A stretch of 64,000 nucleotides of DNA from an uncultured Devosia sp. (GTDB taxonomy: Bacteria > Pseudomonadota > Alphaproteobacteria > Rhizobiales > Devosiaceae), in the NCBI RefSeq assembly GCF_946479885.1, contig NZ_CAMLHM010000014.1, forward strand, positions 1-64,000, written 5' to 3'. The position numbers and the translations under genes were made by a program. The notes under the pieces were generated by a model, which did no database searches, had not been told where the DNA came from, and saw only the letters and a list, made by a program, of their open reading frames with translations. How positions within the stretch are numbered: position 1 is the stretch's first letter; each line of letters opens with the position of its first letter. Below, piece after piece: positions 32,614 through 40,011 of this stretch.

Positions 32614-33369
32614 TTGAGTCTCGTCCTGCCCAGTTCCGGACGCCGGGTGCCCTGCGAGCAGTGCCCGCTCCGCGCCATGCCGAATTTTCGCGCCTTCGAG
32701 CCGCAGGAACTGAGGTTCGTCTCCTCGTTCAAAACCGGCGAGCTGGTGGCGGAAGTCGGCACGACCCTGCTCTCGGAGGGTAGCCACAGCGCGCACCTCT
32801 ATACGCTGCTGTCGGGCTGGGCCTTCCGCTACAAGACGCTGCAGGATGGGCGGCGCCAGATCCTCAACTACATGCTGCCCGGGGATCTGATCGGTCTGCA
32901 GGGCTCCGTGATCGGGGAGATGCAGCATTCGGTGGAGGCGCTGTCGCCGCTGGTCTTGTGCGTGTTCCAGCGCGATCGACTGGGCGAGCTGTTTCGCAAC
33001 CATCCCGGGCTGGGCTTCGACATCACCTGGCTGGCGGCGCAGGAAGAGCGGATGCTCGACGATCATCTGCTGAGCCTGGGTCGTCGCAACGCGACCGAGC
33101 GGGCGGCCTATCTGATTGCCTTTCTCTACCAGAGGGCGGCTTCTGTGGGCCTGGCGGAATCGCGCAACCTCTACGTCCCGATCACCCAGATGCATGTCGC
33201 CGATACGCTGGGGCTCTCGATCGTTCACACCAACAAGACGCTGCGCAAGCTGGCCGACAGATCGCTGATCCGCTGGCTCGACCGGTCCTGCGAAGTGCTC
33301 GACGCGGAAGGATTGATGGAGCTGGCAGGCTGGGAAGGTCTCCCCGAGCGCCGGCGGCCCCTCATATGA
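32614..33369 (+). CDS. Crp/Fnr-family transcriptional regulator
   Basis: 251 residues. Residues ~13-20 contain CEQCPLR, an N-terminal two-cysteine motif common in this subgroup but not the full Fnr cluster (only two Cys close together). A cyclic-nucleotide-like beta-roll (VGTTLLSEGSHSAHLYTLLSGWAFRYKTLQDGRRQILNYMLPGDLIG) is followed by a long dimer helix and a winged HTH (VPITQMHVADTLGLSIVHTNKTLRKLADR). TTG 32614 is chosen because it precedes the family N-terminus and follows the EcfG promoter. It is probably the first gene of an operon with the CHASE3 kinase and lipid kinase. Ligand unknown. Confidence 0.9.
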   Translation: MSLVLPSSGRRVPCEQCPLRAMPNFRAFEPQELRFVSSFKTGELVAEVGTTLLSEGSHSAHLYTLLSGWAFRYKTLQDGRRQILNYMLPGDLIGLQGSVIGEMQHSVEALSPLVLCVFQRDRLGELFRNHPGLGFDITWLAAQEERMLDDHLLSLGRRNATERAAYLIAFLYQRAASVGLAESRNLYVPITQMHVADTLGLSIVHTNKTLRKLADRSLIRWLDRSCEVLDAEGLMELAGWEGLPERRRPLI

Positions 33370-33457
33370 AGCGGCCGCCAGCCTCAAATCCGCCATTGGC
33401 ATGGGTCAAGGGGATTCGGTCGGCGATTTGCCCCGCGCGGCTGACGGCAGCGGACCA

Positions 33458-34882
33458 ATGAACACGATGAGCATCGCGAGCGCATTGATCAGCCAGGAGC
33501 AGGGAACGAGAGTGCGGCGTCACGTTGGCCAGCGACTAGTCGTTTTCGTGTCGCTGGCGCTGGTCATGCTGGCGGCCGTGGGCGCGCTGGTGCTGGTGCA
33601 GGGCATCGACCGGCAGATCGGCGACGTGATCCGCACCTACGAGGTGCGCAACCAGGCGCGCGAACTGACCATTTCGCTGAGCGAGGCCGAGAGCAGCCAG
33701 CGTGGCTATCTGCTGACGCGGGACCCCAGCTATCTCGAGCCCTATCACGGGGCTGCCGCCTCGATAGACACACGCCTGATATCGCTGAGCGCGCTGACCA
33801 ATGGCGACCCGGAACAGGCCGAACGGGTGCGCAGCATCAGCACCGAGATCGTGGCCAAGACGGCCGAGATGGCGCGGGCCGTAGCGCTGGTTCAGCAAGA
33901 CCGCGCGGCCGAAGCACGGACGCTCATCGAGACCGGCATGGGCGAGCGGCTGATGGACAGCCTGAAGCTCGCGCTCGAGCGGTTCATCGGCGAAGAAAAC
34001 CAGAAGCTGCTCGATCGCAACCGGGAGATCGACCAGTCGCGTCGATTGCTGGTGGGAGCGCTCATCACGGCTTTGGCAGGCGCGGTGCTGCTCTCCTACA
34101 TGCTGTTCTCCCGCACGCAGCGGCAGGTCAGCGCCCTGGCCGAGAGCAAGGAGCGGCTTGTGACCGAGAACGAGGTGCTCGAAGCCCATGTGCTCGAACG
34201 CACCCATGCGCTGGAGGAAGCGCGCGGGCATGCCGAGCGGGAGCGACAGCGGGTGGAGGCACTGCTGCAGGACGCCAACCACCGCATCGGCAATTCGCTG
34301 GCGACCGTCTCGTCCCTGCTGGGCCTGCAGCTGCTGCGCACCCGATCAGACGAGGTGCGCGCGGCGCTGGAAGCGGCACGGTCGCGCGTCCATGCCATTG
34401 CCTCGGCGCATCGTCGCCTGCGCCTTGGCGGTGATTTCGAGACGGCCAGTGCCGATGAATTCCTCGACGCCGTGCTCGAAGACATAGCCACCACGGCCAG
34501 CGACGCCAGGAATGTGCGTTTGGTGGGAGAGTTCGACACCATCATTGTCGGCGCGCGCGATGCCACGACGCTGGGTATCCTGGTGGGCGAGCTGGTGACG
34601 AACGCGGTCAAGCATGCCTTTCCCGCCGGGCGCAGCGGCACGATCATGGTCACCCTCAAGCGCGATGAGGACGGGGTCCCCAAACTGCAGGTGCTCGACG
34701 ATGGCGTGGGCATTGCCGGCGAACAGATGCCCGGCGATGGCGGCCTCGGTTCGGTCATCGTCCGCCAACTGGCGACGCAGTTCGGTGGCGAGCCGCATTA
34801 TGAACGGCGCTCCGGCGGCGGCCTGAGCGTCAGCGTATCCTTGCCCGGCATCGAGGGCGTACCCCCGCCCCAAAGCCCCTGA
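33458..34882 (+). CDS. CHASE3-domain HisKA_2 sensor histidine kinase
   Basis: 474 residues. An N-terminal transmembrane helix (LVVFVSLALVMLAAVGALVLV) is followed by a periplasmic CHASE3 domain of about 140 residues (SEAESSQRGYLLTRDPSYLEPY is characteristic), a second helix (LVGALITALAGAVLLSYMLF) and a coiled coil. The HisKA_2 box is LQDANHRIGNSLATVSSLLGLQ (His about residue 275), then HATPase with GELVTNAVKHAF. HisKA_2/HWE kinases are the usual PhyR kinases. ATG 33458 follows Crp by 88 bases; GTG-type alternatives further up (33401) are possible. It is driven presumably by the EcfG promoter at 32553, so it would be both input and output of the stress circuit. Confidence 0.9.
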   Translation: MNTMSIASALISQEQGTRVRRHVGQRLVVFVSLALVMLAAVGALVLVQGIDRQIGDVIRTYEVRNQARELTISLSEAESSQRGYLLTRDPSYLEPYHGAAASIDTRLISLSALTNGDPEQAERVRSISTEIVAKTAEMARAVALVQQDRAAEARTLIETGMGERLMDSLKLALERFIGEENQKLLDRNREIDQSRRLLVGALITALAGAVLLSYMLFSRTQRQVSALAESKERLVTENEVLEAHVLERTHALEEARGHAERERQRVEALLQDANHRIGNSLATVSSLLGLQLLRTRSDEVRAALEAARSRVHAIASAHRRLRLGGDFETASADEFLDAVLEDIATTASDARNVRLVGEFDTIIVGARDATTLGILVGELVTNAVKHAFPAGRSGTIMVTLKRDEDGVPKLQVLDDGVGIAGEQMPGDGGLGSVIVRQLATQFGGEPHYERRSGGGLSVSVSLPGIEGVPPPQSP

Positions 34883-34894
34883 CCAGGAGCTGGC

Positions 34895-35812
34895 ATGCGT
34901 ATCATCGCCGTTCTCAACCGCGATGGCGGGACCTTGCGGACCATGGACCTTGCGGCATTCAGCGCCAATGCCGTGGCGATCTTCGCCCGGCATGGGCATG
35001 AGCTCGAGTGCCAGATCGTTTCGGGGGGCGAGGTGGACAGGGCGCTTCGCAAGGCAGCCACGAGCAAGGGCGTCGATGCGGTCATGGCTGGCGGTGGTGA
35101 CGGCACGATCTCGACCGCTGCGGGGATTGCCTATGAGACGGGCATGACGCTGGCCGTGCTGCCGGTCGGAACGATGAACCTCTTTGCCCGGGCGCTCAAG
35201 GTGCCGCTGGTGCTCGACGAGGCCCTCGAGGCCATTGCGGCGGGCGAGGTTGGGTCGGTGGACATTGCCACGGCAAATGATCGGCCGTTCGTGCATCAGT
35301 TCGGCGTGGGCGTGCATGCCCGCCTGGTGCGTATTCGCGAGAATCTGAGCTATGGCAGCCGCTACGGCAAGATGCTGGCCAGCCTGCGGGCCATCGGCGC
35401 GGCCGCGATCAATCCGCCGCAGTTCGACGCGGAATTCCACACCGGCGCTGATATCGAGACGCGGCGGGTATCGGGCATAGCGGTGTCCAACAATCCGCTC
35501 GGCGACGGGCAGATCTATGCCGGCCAGCTCGATCGGGGGGTGCTGGGGGTCTATGTCGCGGCGCCGCTTTCGACCTCGGCCTTGCTCAAGCTGGTGGCCG
35601 ACGTGTTCATGGGCACCTGGCGGGCCAGTCCCGCGGTCACCGAACAGGAGGTCGACGACGTCACGCTGCACTTTCCCAAGCGCAAGAGGGGAGCCCATGC
35701 GGTCATCGACGGCGAACTGATCAAGCTGGATCGGTCGGTGACGCTCAAGATCCACCCTGGCGGCCTCAAGGTGGTGCTGCCCAAGGCAGCGCCTGGGCCA
35801 TCGGCTCCTTAG
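34895..35812 (+). CDS. Diacylglycerol/lipid kinase family protein
   Basis: 305 residues with the DAGK catalytic motif AVMAGGGDGTISTAAG (nucleotide-binding GGGDGT) and the VLPVGTMNLFARAL segment. A YegS-like C-terminal beta domain follows (NPLGDGQIYAGQLDRGVLGVY, VIDGELIKLD). Such enzymes phosphorylate diacylglycerol or similar lipids at the inner membrane. It starts 12 bases after the CHASE3 kinase with CAGGAGC ahead, so it is in the same operon under stress control. The exact lipid is unknown. Confidence 0.9.
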   Translation: MRIIAVLNRDGGTLRTMDLAAFSANAVAIFARHGHELECQIVSGGEVDRALRKAATSKGVDAVMAGGGDGTISTAAGIAYETGMTLAVLPVGTMNLFARALKVPLVLDEALEAIAAGEVGSVDIATANDRPFVHQFGVGVHARLVRIRENLSYGSRYGKMLASLRAIGAAAINPPQFDAEFHTGADIETRRVSGIAVSNNPLGDGQIYAGQLDRGVLGVYVAAPLSTSALLKLVADVFMGTWRASPAVTEQEVDDVTLHFPKRKRGAHAVIDGELIKLDRSVTLKIHPGGLKVVLPKAAPGPSAP

Positions 35813-35819
35813 AATTTCT

Positions 35820-35844
35820 GGAACCAAGACGCATCAGCGGCGTT
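35820..35844 (+). promoter_or_regulatory. EcfG-type promoter of the GAF-PAS-HWE kinase gene
   Basis: GGAAC (35820-35824), 16 bases, CGTT (35841-35844), exact consensus, 62 bases before the TTG start at 35907 and 7 bases after the lipid kinase stop. Confidence 0.87.
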
Positions 35845-35906
35845 GCGAGTGATTAGCCGGGGAGCTTTGGGTTGTACGACACATTGCGTTAGCGTCAGGA
35901 CGGAAA

Positions 35907-37430
35907 TTGAAAGACAACGGGGCCCACCTTCCGGACGATGTCCGGCGGGTCGTGGATGATCCAGCGCGATTGCAGGCGCTGGCGGCGCTGGATGTGCTCG
36001 ACAGCCATCCCGATGCCGAGTTCGAGCGTTTGAGCCGGGCTGCTGCTTTTGCATTCAATGCCGAGATTGCCCTGGTGACGCTCATCGATAAGGAGCGGCA
36101 GTGGTTTCGCGCCTGCTTCGGCCTGGACAACATGACCGAGGCGCTGACGGAAACCTCGTTCTGCGCCCACGCCATCGCGTTACCTGACGATCAGGACGCT
36201 CTGGTTGTGCTGGACGCAACCAAGGATGCGCGGTTCAAGGACAATCCGCAGGTCACCGGTTGGCCCGGTATTCGCTTTTACGCCGGCGCGGCCGTCGTGG
36301 TCGGCGGCCAGCGGGTGGGGTCGCTCTGCGTGATCGACACAAGGCCACGGGTGGCGTTGGAGCCGGGCCTGATGGAGCAGCTGGTCAATCTGGCCGGGCT
36401 GACCTCGACACTGTTTTCACTCAAGGACGAAGCCCGGGTGCGGGCACGCACCGCGGCGGCGCTGGTGCGCGAGGAGTGGCGCCATGCGCTGACCCTGGAG
36501 GCCGGCAAGGTCGGAAGCTGGGTCTGGGACGTGCGCAGCGGGGAAGTGGCCTGCAACGACATGTTCCGGCGGATGTATGGGCTGGCGGAGGGTGAGACGG
36601 TTCGGGTCGAGGACGTGATGAACGCGACCCATCCGCTGGACCGCGCGATGGTCGAGTCCAGTATCGATGCCAGCTTCCGGGATGGCATGGATTACAGCGC
36701 CGAGGCCCGCATCGCGGCGACCGGGCGCTGGCTGACCATGCGCGGCCGGGTCTATCAGCGCGACGCGGACGGCAAGCCGCTGGTGATGATGGGCGTCAGC
36801 ATCGACATTACCGACAGCAAGCAGAGCGCGGATCATACGCGGCTGCTGCTGCGCGAACTCAACCACCGGGTCAAGAATACGCTGGCCATGATCCAGTCTG
36901 TGGCGCGGCAGACTATCAGGCAGAATCCCGATCCCCAGGACTTCATCGAGGCTTTTTCGGGCCGGCTGCGGACGATTTCGGATGCGCATGTGCTGCTGGC
37001 CGATCGCGACTGGTCCGGAGTGCAGCTCTATGAGGTGATCGCCTCCCAGCTCGGGCCGAAGTTCAAGACCAATCCTGACAGGGCGGAAGTCCGCGGGGAT
37101 GACGTCACCCTGCCGGCAGATCATGCCCTGGGGCTGGGGCTGATCCTGCATGAGCTGACGACCAATGCGCACCACCACGGCGCGTGGTCAGGCTCGGCTG
37201 GTACTGTCAGCATCGACTGGGAAATCAAGCCCGCGCCGACCCGCGGCCTGTCGCTGACCTGGCGGGAAAGCGGCGGACCAAGGGTCGCGCCCCCGGACGA
37301 GTACGGCCTGGGCGCGCGGCTGATCGAGCGCAGTCTCGCCAAGGTGCTCGATAGCGAAGTGGCGCTGACCTTCGAGCCCTCGGGTGTTGTCGCCCATGTC
37401 TGGATGCCGTTGCCGGCGGAGGACGCCTAG
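35907..37430 (+). CDS. GAF-PAS HWE-family sensor histidine kinase
   Basis: 507 residues, soluble. A GAF domain (about 20-180; EIALVTLIDKERQWFRACFG, CAHAIALPD, RFYAGAAVVVGGQRVGSLCVID) is followed by a PAS domain (about 200-310; GSWVWDVRSGEVACNDMF to GVSIDITDSKQ). The HWE box is LLLRELNHRVKNTLAMIQSVARQT (His about residue 320), then ALGLGLILHELTTNAHHHG and the diagnostic W-x-E in LTWRESGG. The start is TTG 35907 with AGGA 6 bases upstream. Its own EcfG promoter makes it an inducible input to the stress system. The stop lies at the beginning of a 21-bp tandem repeat. Confidence 0.92.
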   Translation: MKDNGAHLPDDVRRVVDDPARLQALAALDVLDSHPDAEFERLSRAAAFAFNAEIALVTLIDKERQWFRACFGLDNMTEALTETSFCAHAIALPDDQDALVVLDATKDARFKDNPQVTGWPGIRFYAGAAVVVGGQRVGSLCVIDTRPRVALEPGLMEQLVNLAGLTSTLFSLKDEARVRARTAAALVREEWRHALTLEAGKVGSWVWDVRSGEVACNDMFRRMYGLAEGETVRVEDVMNATHPLDRAMVESSIDASFRDGMDYSAEARIAATGRWLTMRGRVYQRDADGKPLVMMGVSIDITDSKQSADHTRLLLRELNHRVKNTLAMIQSVARQTIRQNPDPQDFIEAFSGRLRTISDAHVLLADRDWSGVQLYEVIASQLGPKFKTNPDRAEVRGDDVTLPADHALGLGLILHELTTNAHHHGAWSGSAGTVSIDWEIKPAPTRGLSLTWRESGGPRVAPPDEYGLGARLIERSLAKVLDSEVALTFEPSGVVAHVWMPLPAEDA

Positions 37431-37490
37431 TGGCGCCTTGAGGACGCCTAGTGGCGCCTTGAGGACGCCTAGTGGCGCCTTGAGGACGCC
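37419..37490. repeat. 21-bp tandem repeat, 3.4 copies
   Basis: Unit GAGGACGCCTAGTGGCGCCTT at 37419-37439, 37440-37460 and 37461-37481, identical, then a 9-base partial copy. The first copy contains the end and TAG stop of the HWE kinase; the array fills the whole gap to the convergent holin-like gene. Each unit contains the palindrome GGCGCC. Confidence 0.93.
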
Positions 37491-37496
37491 TGAGGG

Positions 37497-37934
37497 CTAG
37501 TCCTCCTTGGGCTCGTTGCTCTTGCGCACCAGGAGATAGGCGGCAAGGGCGGCGGCCGGCAGGGCGATGGCCCGACCCATGGGCGATCTCAGCACCACGG
37601 GCAACGCCGTCAGCGCGGCGGTGGTGACGAAGGCGCTGGTCTCGGTCGACTTGCGCTTGTCGGCCACCTGGCGGCGATGGCGGTTTTCGCCGATGCGCGT
37701 GCCCAGATAGACCGCCAAAGCGAGCACCAGGAACACGCCAGCCATGATCAACGCTGCGTAGATCGCGCCATAGAGATCGGCGAGGGCGAGAAAACCGGCG
37801 ACGAGCAGAAACACCGCGCCGATCAGCGCCAAGCCAAGCATCACCACGTTGACGATGATGGTGTTGCGAATGCGCGCGGTGATGGATTCGACCTCGATGC
37901 CGAGCAGCGCGGCAAGCGGAACGAGCAGATGCAT
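37497..37934 (-). CDS. Phage-holin-like/YqjE-type small membrane protein
   Basis: 145 residues with two central hydrophobic helices (TIIVNVVMLGLALIGAVFLLVAGFLALADL and YAALIMAGVFLVLALAVYLG), a basic segment and a third hydrophobic stretch near the C-terminus (ALPAAALAAYLLV). This is the layout of the holin-X/DUF1469 (YqjE) group that often accompanies DUF883 proteins. It starts 2 bases after the DUF883 gene, in the same operon under the EcfG promoter at 38358. Despite the name it is not phage-related here. Function unknown, probably envelope-related in stress. Confidence 0.82.
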   Translation of the reverse strand: MHLLVPLAALLGIEVESITARIRNTIIVNVVMLGLALIGAVFLLVAGFLALADLYGAIYAALIMAGVFLVLALAVYLGTRIGENRHRRQVADKRKSTETSAFVTTAALTALPVVLRSPMGRAIALPAAALAAYLLVRKSNEPKED

Positions 37935-37936
37935 GA

Positions 37937-38329
37937 TTAGTGCCGCGACAGCAGCGCGAGAATGAAGCCGATGCCGACCGCGCTGGCCACCGCCGTCAGC
38001 GGCTTTTCGCGGATGGTGTCCTTGAGTTGCTGTTCGAGGGCGCTGGCCTGTTCCTGCACGTCTTCGACCACATGCTGGCCCTGGCGCTGCAGATGGCGCG
38101 CCTCGCTCTTGGCCACGTTGCGCACTTCGTTGACCTTCTCGTTGCTGAGACGGGCAAGGGTGGCAGCGATCGCCTTGATGTCATCCTGCAGTTGGGACAC
38201 CTGGTCCTCAAGCTGGGCTTCGCGAGCCTTGCTCGTGGCCGCGCTGGCGCGGGCATTGCCGGTGCTGCGGGTGGCGCGGGGCGGCGTGGGGGTGGTGCGG
38301 CCGGGGGCCATATCAGGGGTATTTGCCAT
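37937..38329 (-). CDS. DUF883 (ElaB/YqjD-like) membrane-tethered protein
   Basis: 130 residues. A Pro/Thr/Ala-rich N-terminus is followed by a long charged helix with coiled-coil character (QLEDQVSQLQDDIKAIAATLARLSNEKV onward). At the end is a single C-terminal hydrophobic helix, EKPLTAVASAVGIGFILALLSRH, the hallmark of the ElaB/YqjD family, which ties ribosomes or other partners to the inner membrane in E. coli. ATG 38329 has AGGAG before it; the longer frame from 38425 would start inside or upstream of the promoter. An exact EcfG promoter is 29 bases upstream. Confidence 0.88.
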   Translation of the reverse strand: MANTPDMAPGRTTPTPPRATRSTGNARASAATSKAREAQLEDQVSQLQDDIKAIAATLARLSNEKVNEVRNVAKSEARHLQRQGQHVVEDVQEQASALEQQLKDTIREKPLTAVASAVGIGFILALLSRH

Positions 38330-38357
38330 TTGACGCTCCTGTGATTGTTGATGGGTC

Positions 38358-38382
38358 AACGTCCGGAAAACCCAGCGGTTCC
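38358..38382 (-). promoter_or_regulatory. EcfG-type promoter of the DUF883-holin operon
   Basis: Minus strand GGAAC (38382-38378), 16 bases, CGTT (38361-38358), exact match, 29 bases before the DUF883 ATG. Confidence 0.88.
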
Positions 38383-38402
38383 AGCGGCCTATAAAAGAAG
38401 AC

Positions 38403-38431
38403 ACCCCAATGCACGCGGGGCGCATCGGGGT
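38403..38431 (-). terminator. Likely terminator of the DUF3309 transcript
   Basis: Arms ACCCCAATGC (38403-38412) and GCATCGGGGT (38422-38431), ten pairs with one G-T, nine-base loop. Read on the minus strand it is followed by GTCTTCTTTT. It lies between the DUF3309 stop and the next EcfG promoter. Confidence 0.7.
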
Positions 38432-38531
38432 GGCAAGGGGCGGGCGAAAGGGGGGCGGCTTTCGACCCGCGGGCGCCTCTCAGCGTGTGAGAACCGGAAA
38501 ACCGGCTGCGCCTGTTATCGTTTCTGGGTGC

Positions 38532-38690
38532 CTAGATGCGTCCCATCAAAACCAGGATGAGGACGACGACCAGCACAACACCCAGGATGCCGGAGGGGAA
38601 GTAGCCGAAGCCGCGCGAATAGCCCCAACTGGGCAGCGCGCCGATCAGCAACAGAATAAGGATGATGATGAGGATTGTTCCCAGACCCAT
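38532..38690 (-). CDS. DUF3309 small hydrophobic protein
   Basis: A 52-residue protein: GTILIIILILLLIGALPSW, the SRGFGYFPSGILGVVL turn, and LILVLMGRI at the end. This matches the DUF3309 pattern (two hydrophobic helices around a Trp/Tyr/Gly-rich turn). AAGGAG is 6-7 bases before the ATG. It follows the 54-residue gene by 45 bases on the same strand and has no promoter of its own that I can see, so it is probably the second gene of an EcfG-driven transcript. Such proteins recur in rhizobial stress regulons; function unknown. Too short for usual length cut-offs. Confidence 0.87.
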   Translation of the reverse strand: MGLGTILIIILILLLIGALPSWGYSRGFGYFPSGILGVVLVVVLILVLMGRI

Positions 38691-38735
38691 GGTCGGTCTC
38701 CTTGGTTATTATTCTTGTGACGCTTCGGTGCCAGC

Positions 38736-38900
38736 CTAGAGGATTGCCAGCATCAGGCCCGCGGCGGTGACCAGGATGAACAGAGCCGGTGCCAGCGCCT
38801 TGAAGACGTCGGCATAGTGGGTTTCCCCGTCATAGCCTTCGGCCCACACCGAGGCGGTGCGTCCAGCATTCTCGAGCGCCTTGATTTCCATGTGAGTCAC
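38736..38900 (-). CDS. Small single-helix membrane protein
   Basis: 54 residues. A short polar N-terminus (MEIKALENAGRTASVWAEGY) is followed by one C-terminal helix, ALAPALFILVTAAGLMLAIL. I do not recognise the family. The start is GTG 38900 with GGAGG 5 bases ahead; the ATG three codons later (38891) is 14 bases from that site and less likely. An exact EcfG promoter sits 49 bases upstream, so this is a probable stress gene and heads a transcript with the DUF3309 gene. Confidence 0.78.
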   Translation of the reverse strand: MTHMEIKALENAGRTASVWAEGYDGETHYADVFKALAPALFILVTAAGLMLAIL

Positions 38901-38948
38901 GCCGGCCTCCGCCCTTTGAACATCGCGCTGTGTTGCGCTTGCCCAATG

Positions 38949-38974
38949 AACGGAGCGAGATCGGCTTTGGTTCC
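38949..38974 (-). promoter_or_regulatory. EcfG-type promoter of the small-protein pair
   Basis: Minus strand GGAAC (38974-38970), 17 bases, CGTT (38952-38949), exact consensus, 49 bases before GTG 38900 and 29 bases after the stop of the transglutaminase-like gene. Confidence 0.87.
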
Positions 38975-39002
38975 GTGGCGGCAATTGAAACAATTGAAGG
39001 GG

Positions 39003-39881
39003 CTATTCGACCCGCAGCACGTCCACCGATTGCCTGGTTTCGTGCGATCCGTGGGTCTTCAATACACCCACGATCGGCGAGATATCGGCGTAGTCACGGC
39101 CATGGCCGATGGAGATATGGTCGGGCCCGGCAATCATGGCATTGGTGGGATCGAACTCGACCCAGCCCACATGCTGGCCGCACCAGGCGCGCACCCAGGC
39201 ATGCATGGCGTCGGCGCCCTCGAGCCGCGGCTTGCCCTTTGGCGGGTTGGTGCGCAGGAAGCCTGAGACATAGCCGGCGGGAATGCCGATGCCGCGCAGG
39301 CCCGATATCATGACATGGGCGAAGTCCTGGCAAACGCCCTTGCGCAGGGCGAAGGCTTCGGCGGGCTTGGTTTCGACGTCGGTCGCCTTGGGGTCGTAGG
39401 TGAAGTTGCGGTGGATCGCCATGCACAGCGCCAGCGCCGCCGTCATGGTCGAGGGCATGTCTGCCGTCACCTGCTCGGCATATTCGGTGATGGCGGGCAC
39501 GAGCTGGACGCGCGGGGAGGCAGCCAGGAAATGATGCGGGCTGTCGGGCTCCACCGACCAGTAGCGCGCGATCTCCTGGCGGAGCCCGGCGCGCGACGGT
39601 GAAAGGTCGGCGGGGGGATGGAGATCCTCCACCTGGACACGGGCGGTCAGGCGGATGGCAAGATGGTCGTGTGGGGTCTGGTAGGTGAGCGTGGTGACCG
39701 AATTGCCGAAGAAGTCGGTAAAGGTGCTTTCGCGTTGCGGACGCGGCTCGAAGGACAGGCCGGCGGCCACGACGCGCTGCACGCCGGGAATGGTCATCGG
39801 CGCAACCCGGATCAGGTGACGGCCGCCATGCACCGTGGCGTCGTAGTCGTAACTGAGTTCGAGGCGCACATCGTAGAGCAT
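39003..39881 (-). CDS. Transglutaminase-like cysteine protease-fold protein
   Basis: 292 residues. A bacterial transglutaminase N-terminal domain (LYDVRLELSYDYDATVHGGRH, FGNSVTTLTY) precedes the transglutaminase core. The core has catalytic Cys in LRKGVCQDFAHVMISGLR, His in GADAMHAWVRAW and Asp in GWVEFDPTNA, so the triad is complete. ATG 39881 is preferred (GGGAGG about 8 bases ahead). It follows the ATP-grasp/alpha-E and DUF2126 genes on the same strand, with a short repeat between. Comparative work on these families predicts peptide bond formation or cleavage; no substrate is established. Confidence 0.92.
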   Translation of the reverse strand: MLYDVRLELSYDYDATVHGGRHLIRVAPMTIPGVQRVVAAGLSFEPRPQRESTFTDFFGNSVTTLTYQTPHDHLAIRLTARVQVEDLHPPADLSPSRAGLRQEIARYWSVEPDSPHHFLAASPRVQLVPAITEYAEQVTADMPSTMTAALALCMAIHRNFTYDPKATDVETKPAEAFALRKGVCQDFAHVMISGLRGIGIPAGYVSGFLRTNPPKGKPRLEGADAMHAWVRAWCGQHVGWVEFDPTNAMIAGPDHISIGHGRDYADISPIVGVLKTHGSHETRQSVDVLRVE

Positions 39882-39910
39882 CAGGCGGCCCTCCCGCAGA
39901 TGGCCCAACA

Positions 39911-39992
39911 GACCTCATCCTGAGCCTGTCGAAGGACGAGGTCGTGGCACCATCCCGCCACGCCCTCGTGGTTCGACAGGCTCACCATGAGG
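39911..39992. repeat. Palindromic repeat, family C copy 1
   Basis: CCTCATCCTGAGCCTGTCGA...GGACGAGG at one end pairs with CCCTCGTGGTTCGACAGGC...ATGAGGG at the other. A second copy lies at 52431-52513. It falls between the ATP-grasp/alpha-E gene and the transglutaminase-like gene. Confidence 0.92.
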
Positions 39993-40011
39993 GCTATTGC
40001 AAGCATGGCGG

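Noticed and set aside
33503..33526. GGAAC-N15-CGTT inside the CHASE3 kinase gene
   Set aside because: Spacing is one base too short for the EcfG consensus and it lies within the coding region past the preferred start.
37497..37934. Holin-like gene as sign of a prophage
   Set aside because: It sits in an EcfG-driven pair with a DUF883 gene, and no other phage gene, integrase or att-like site is nearby.
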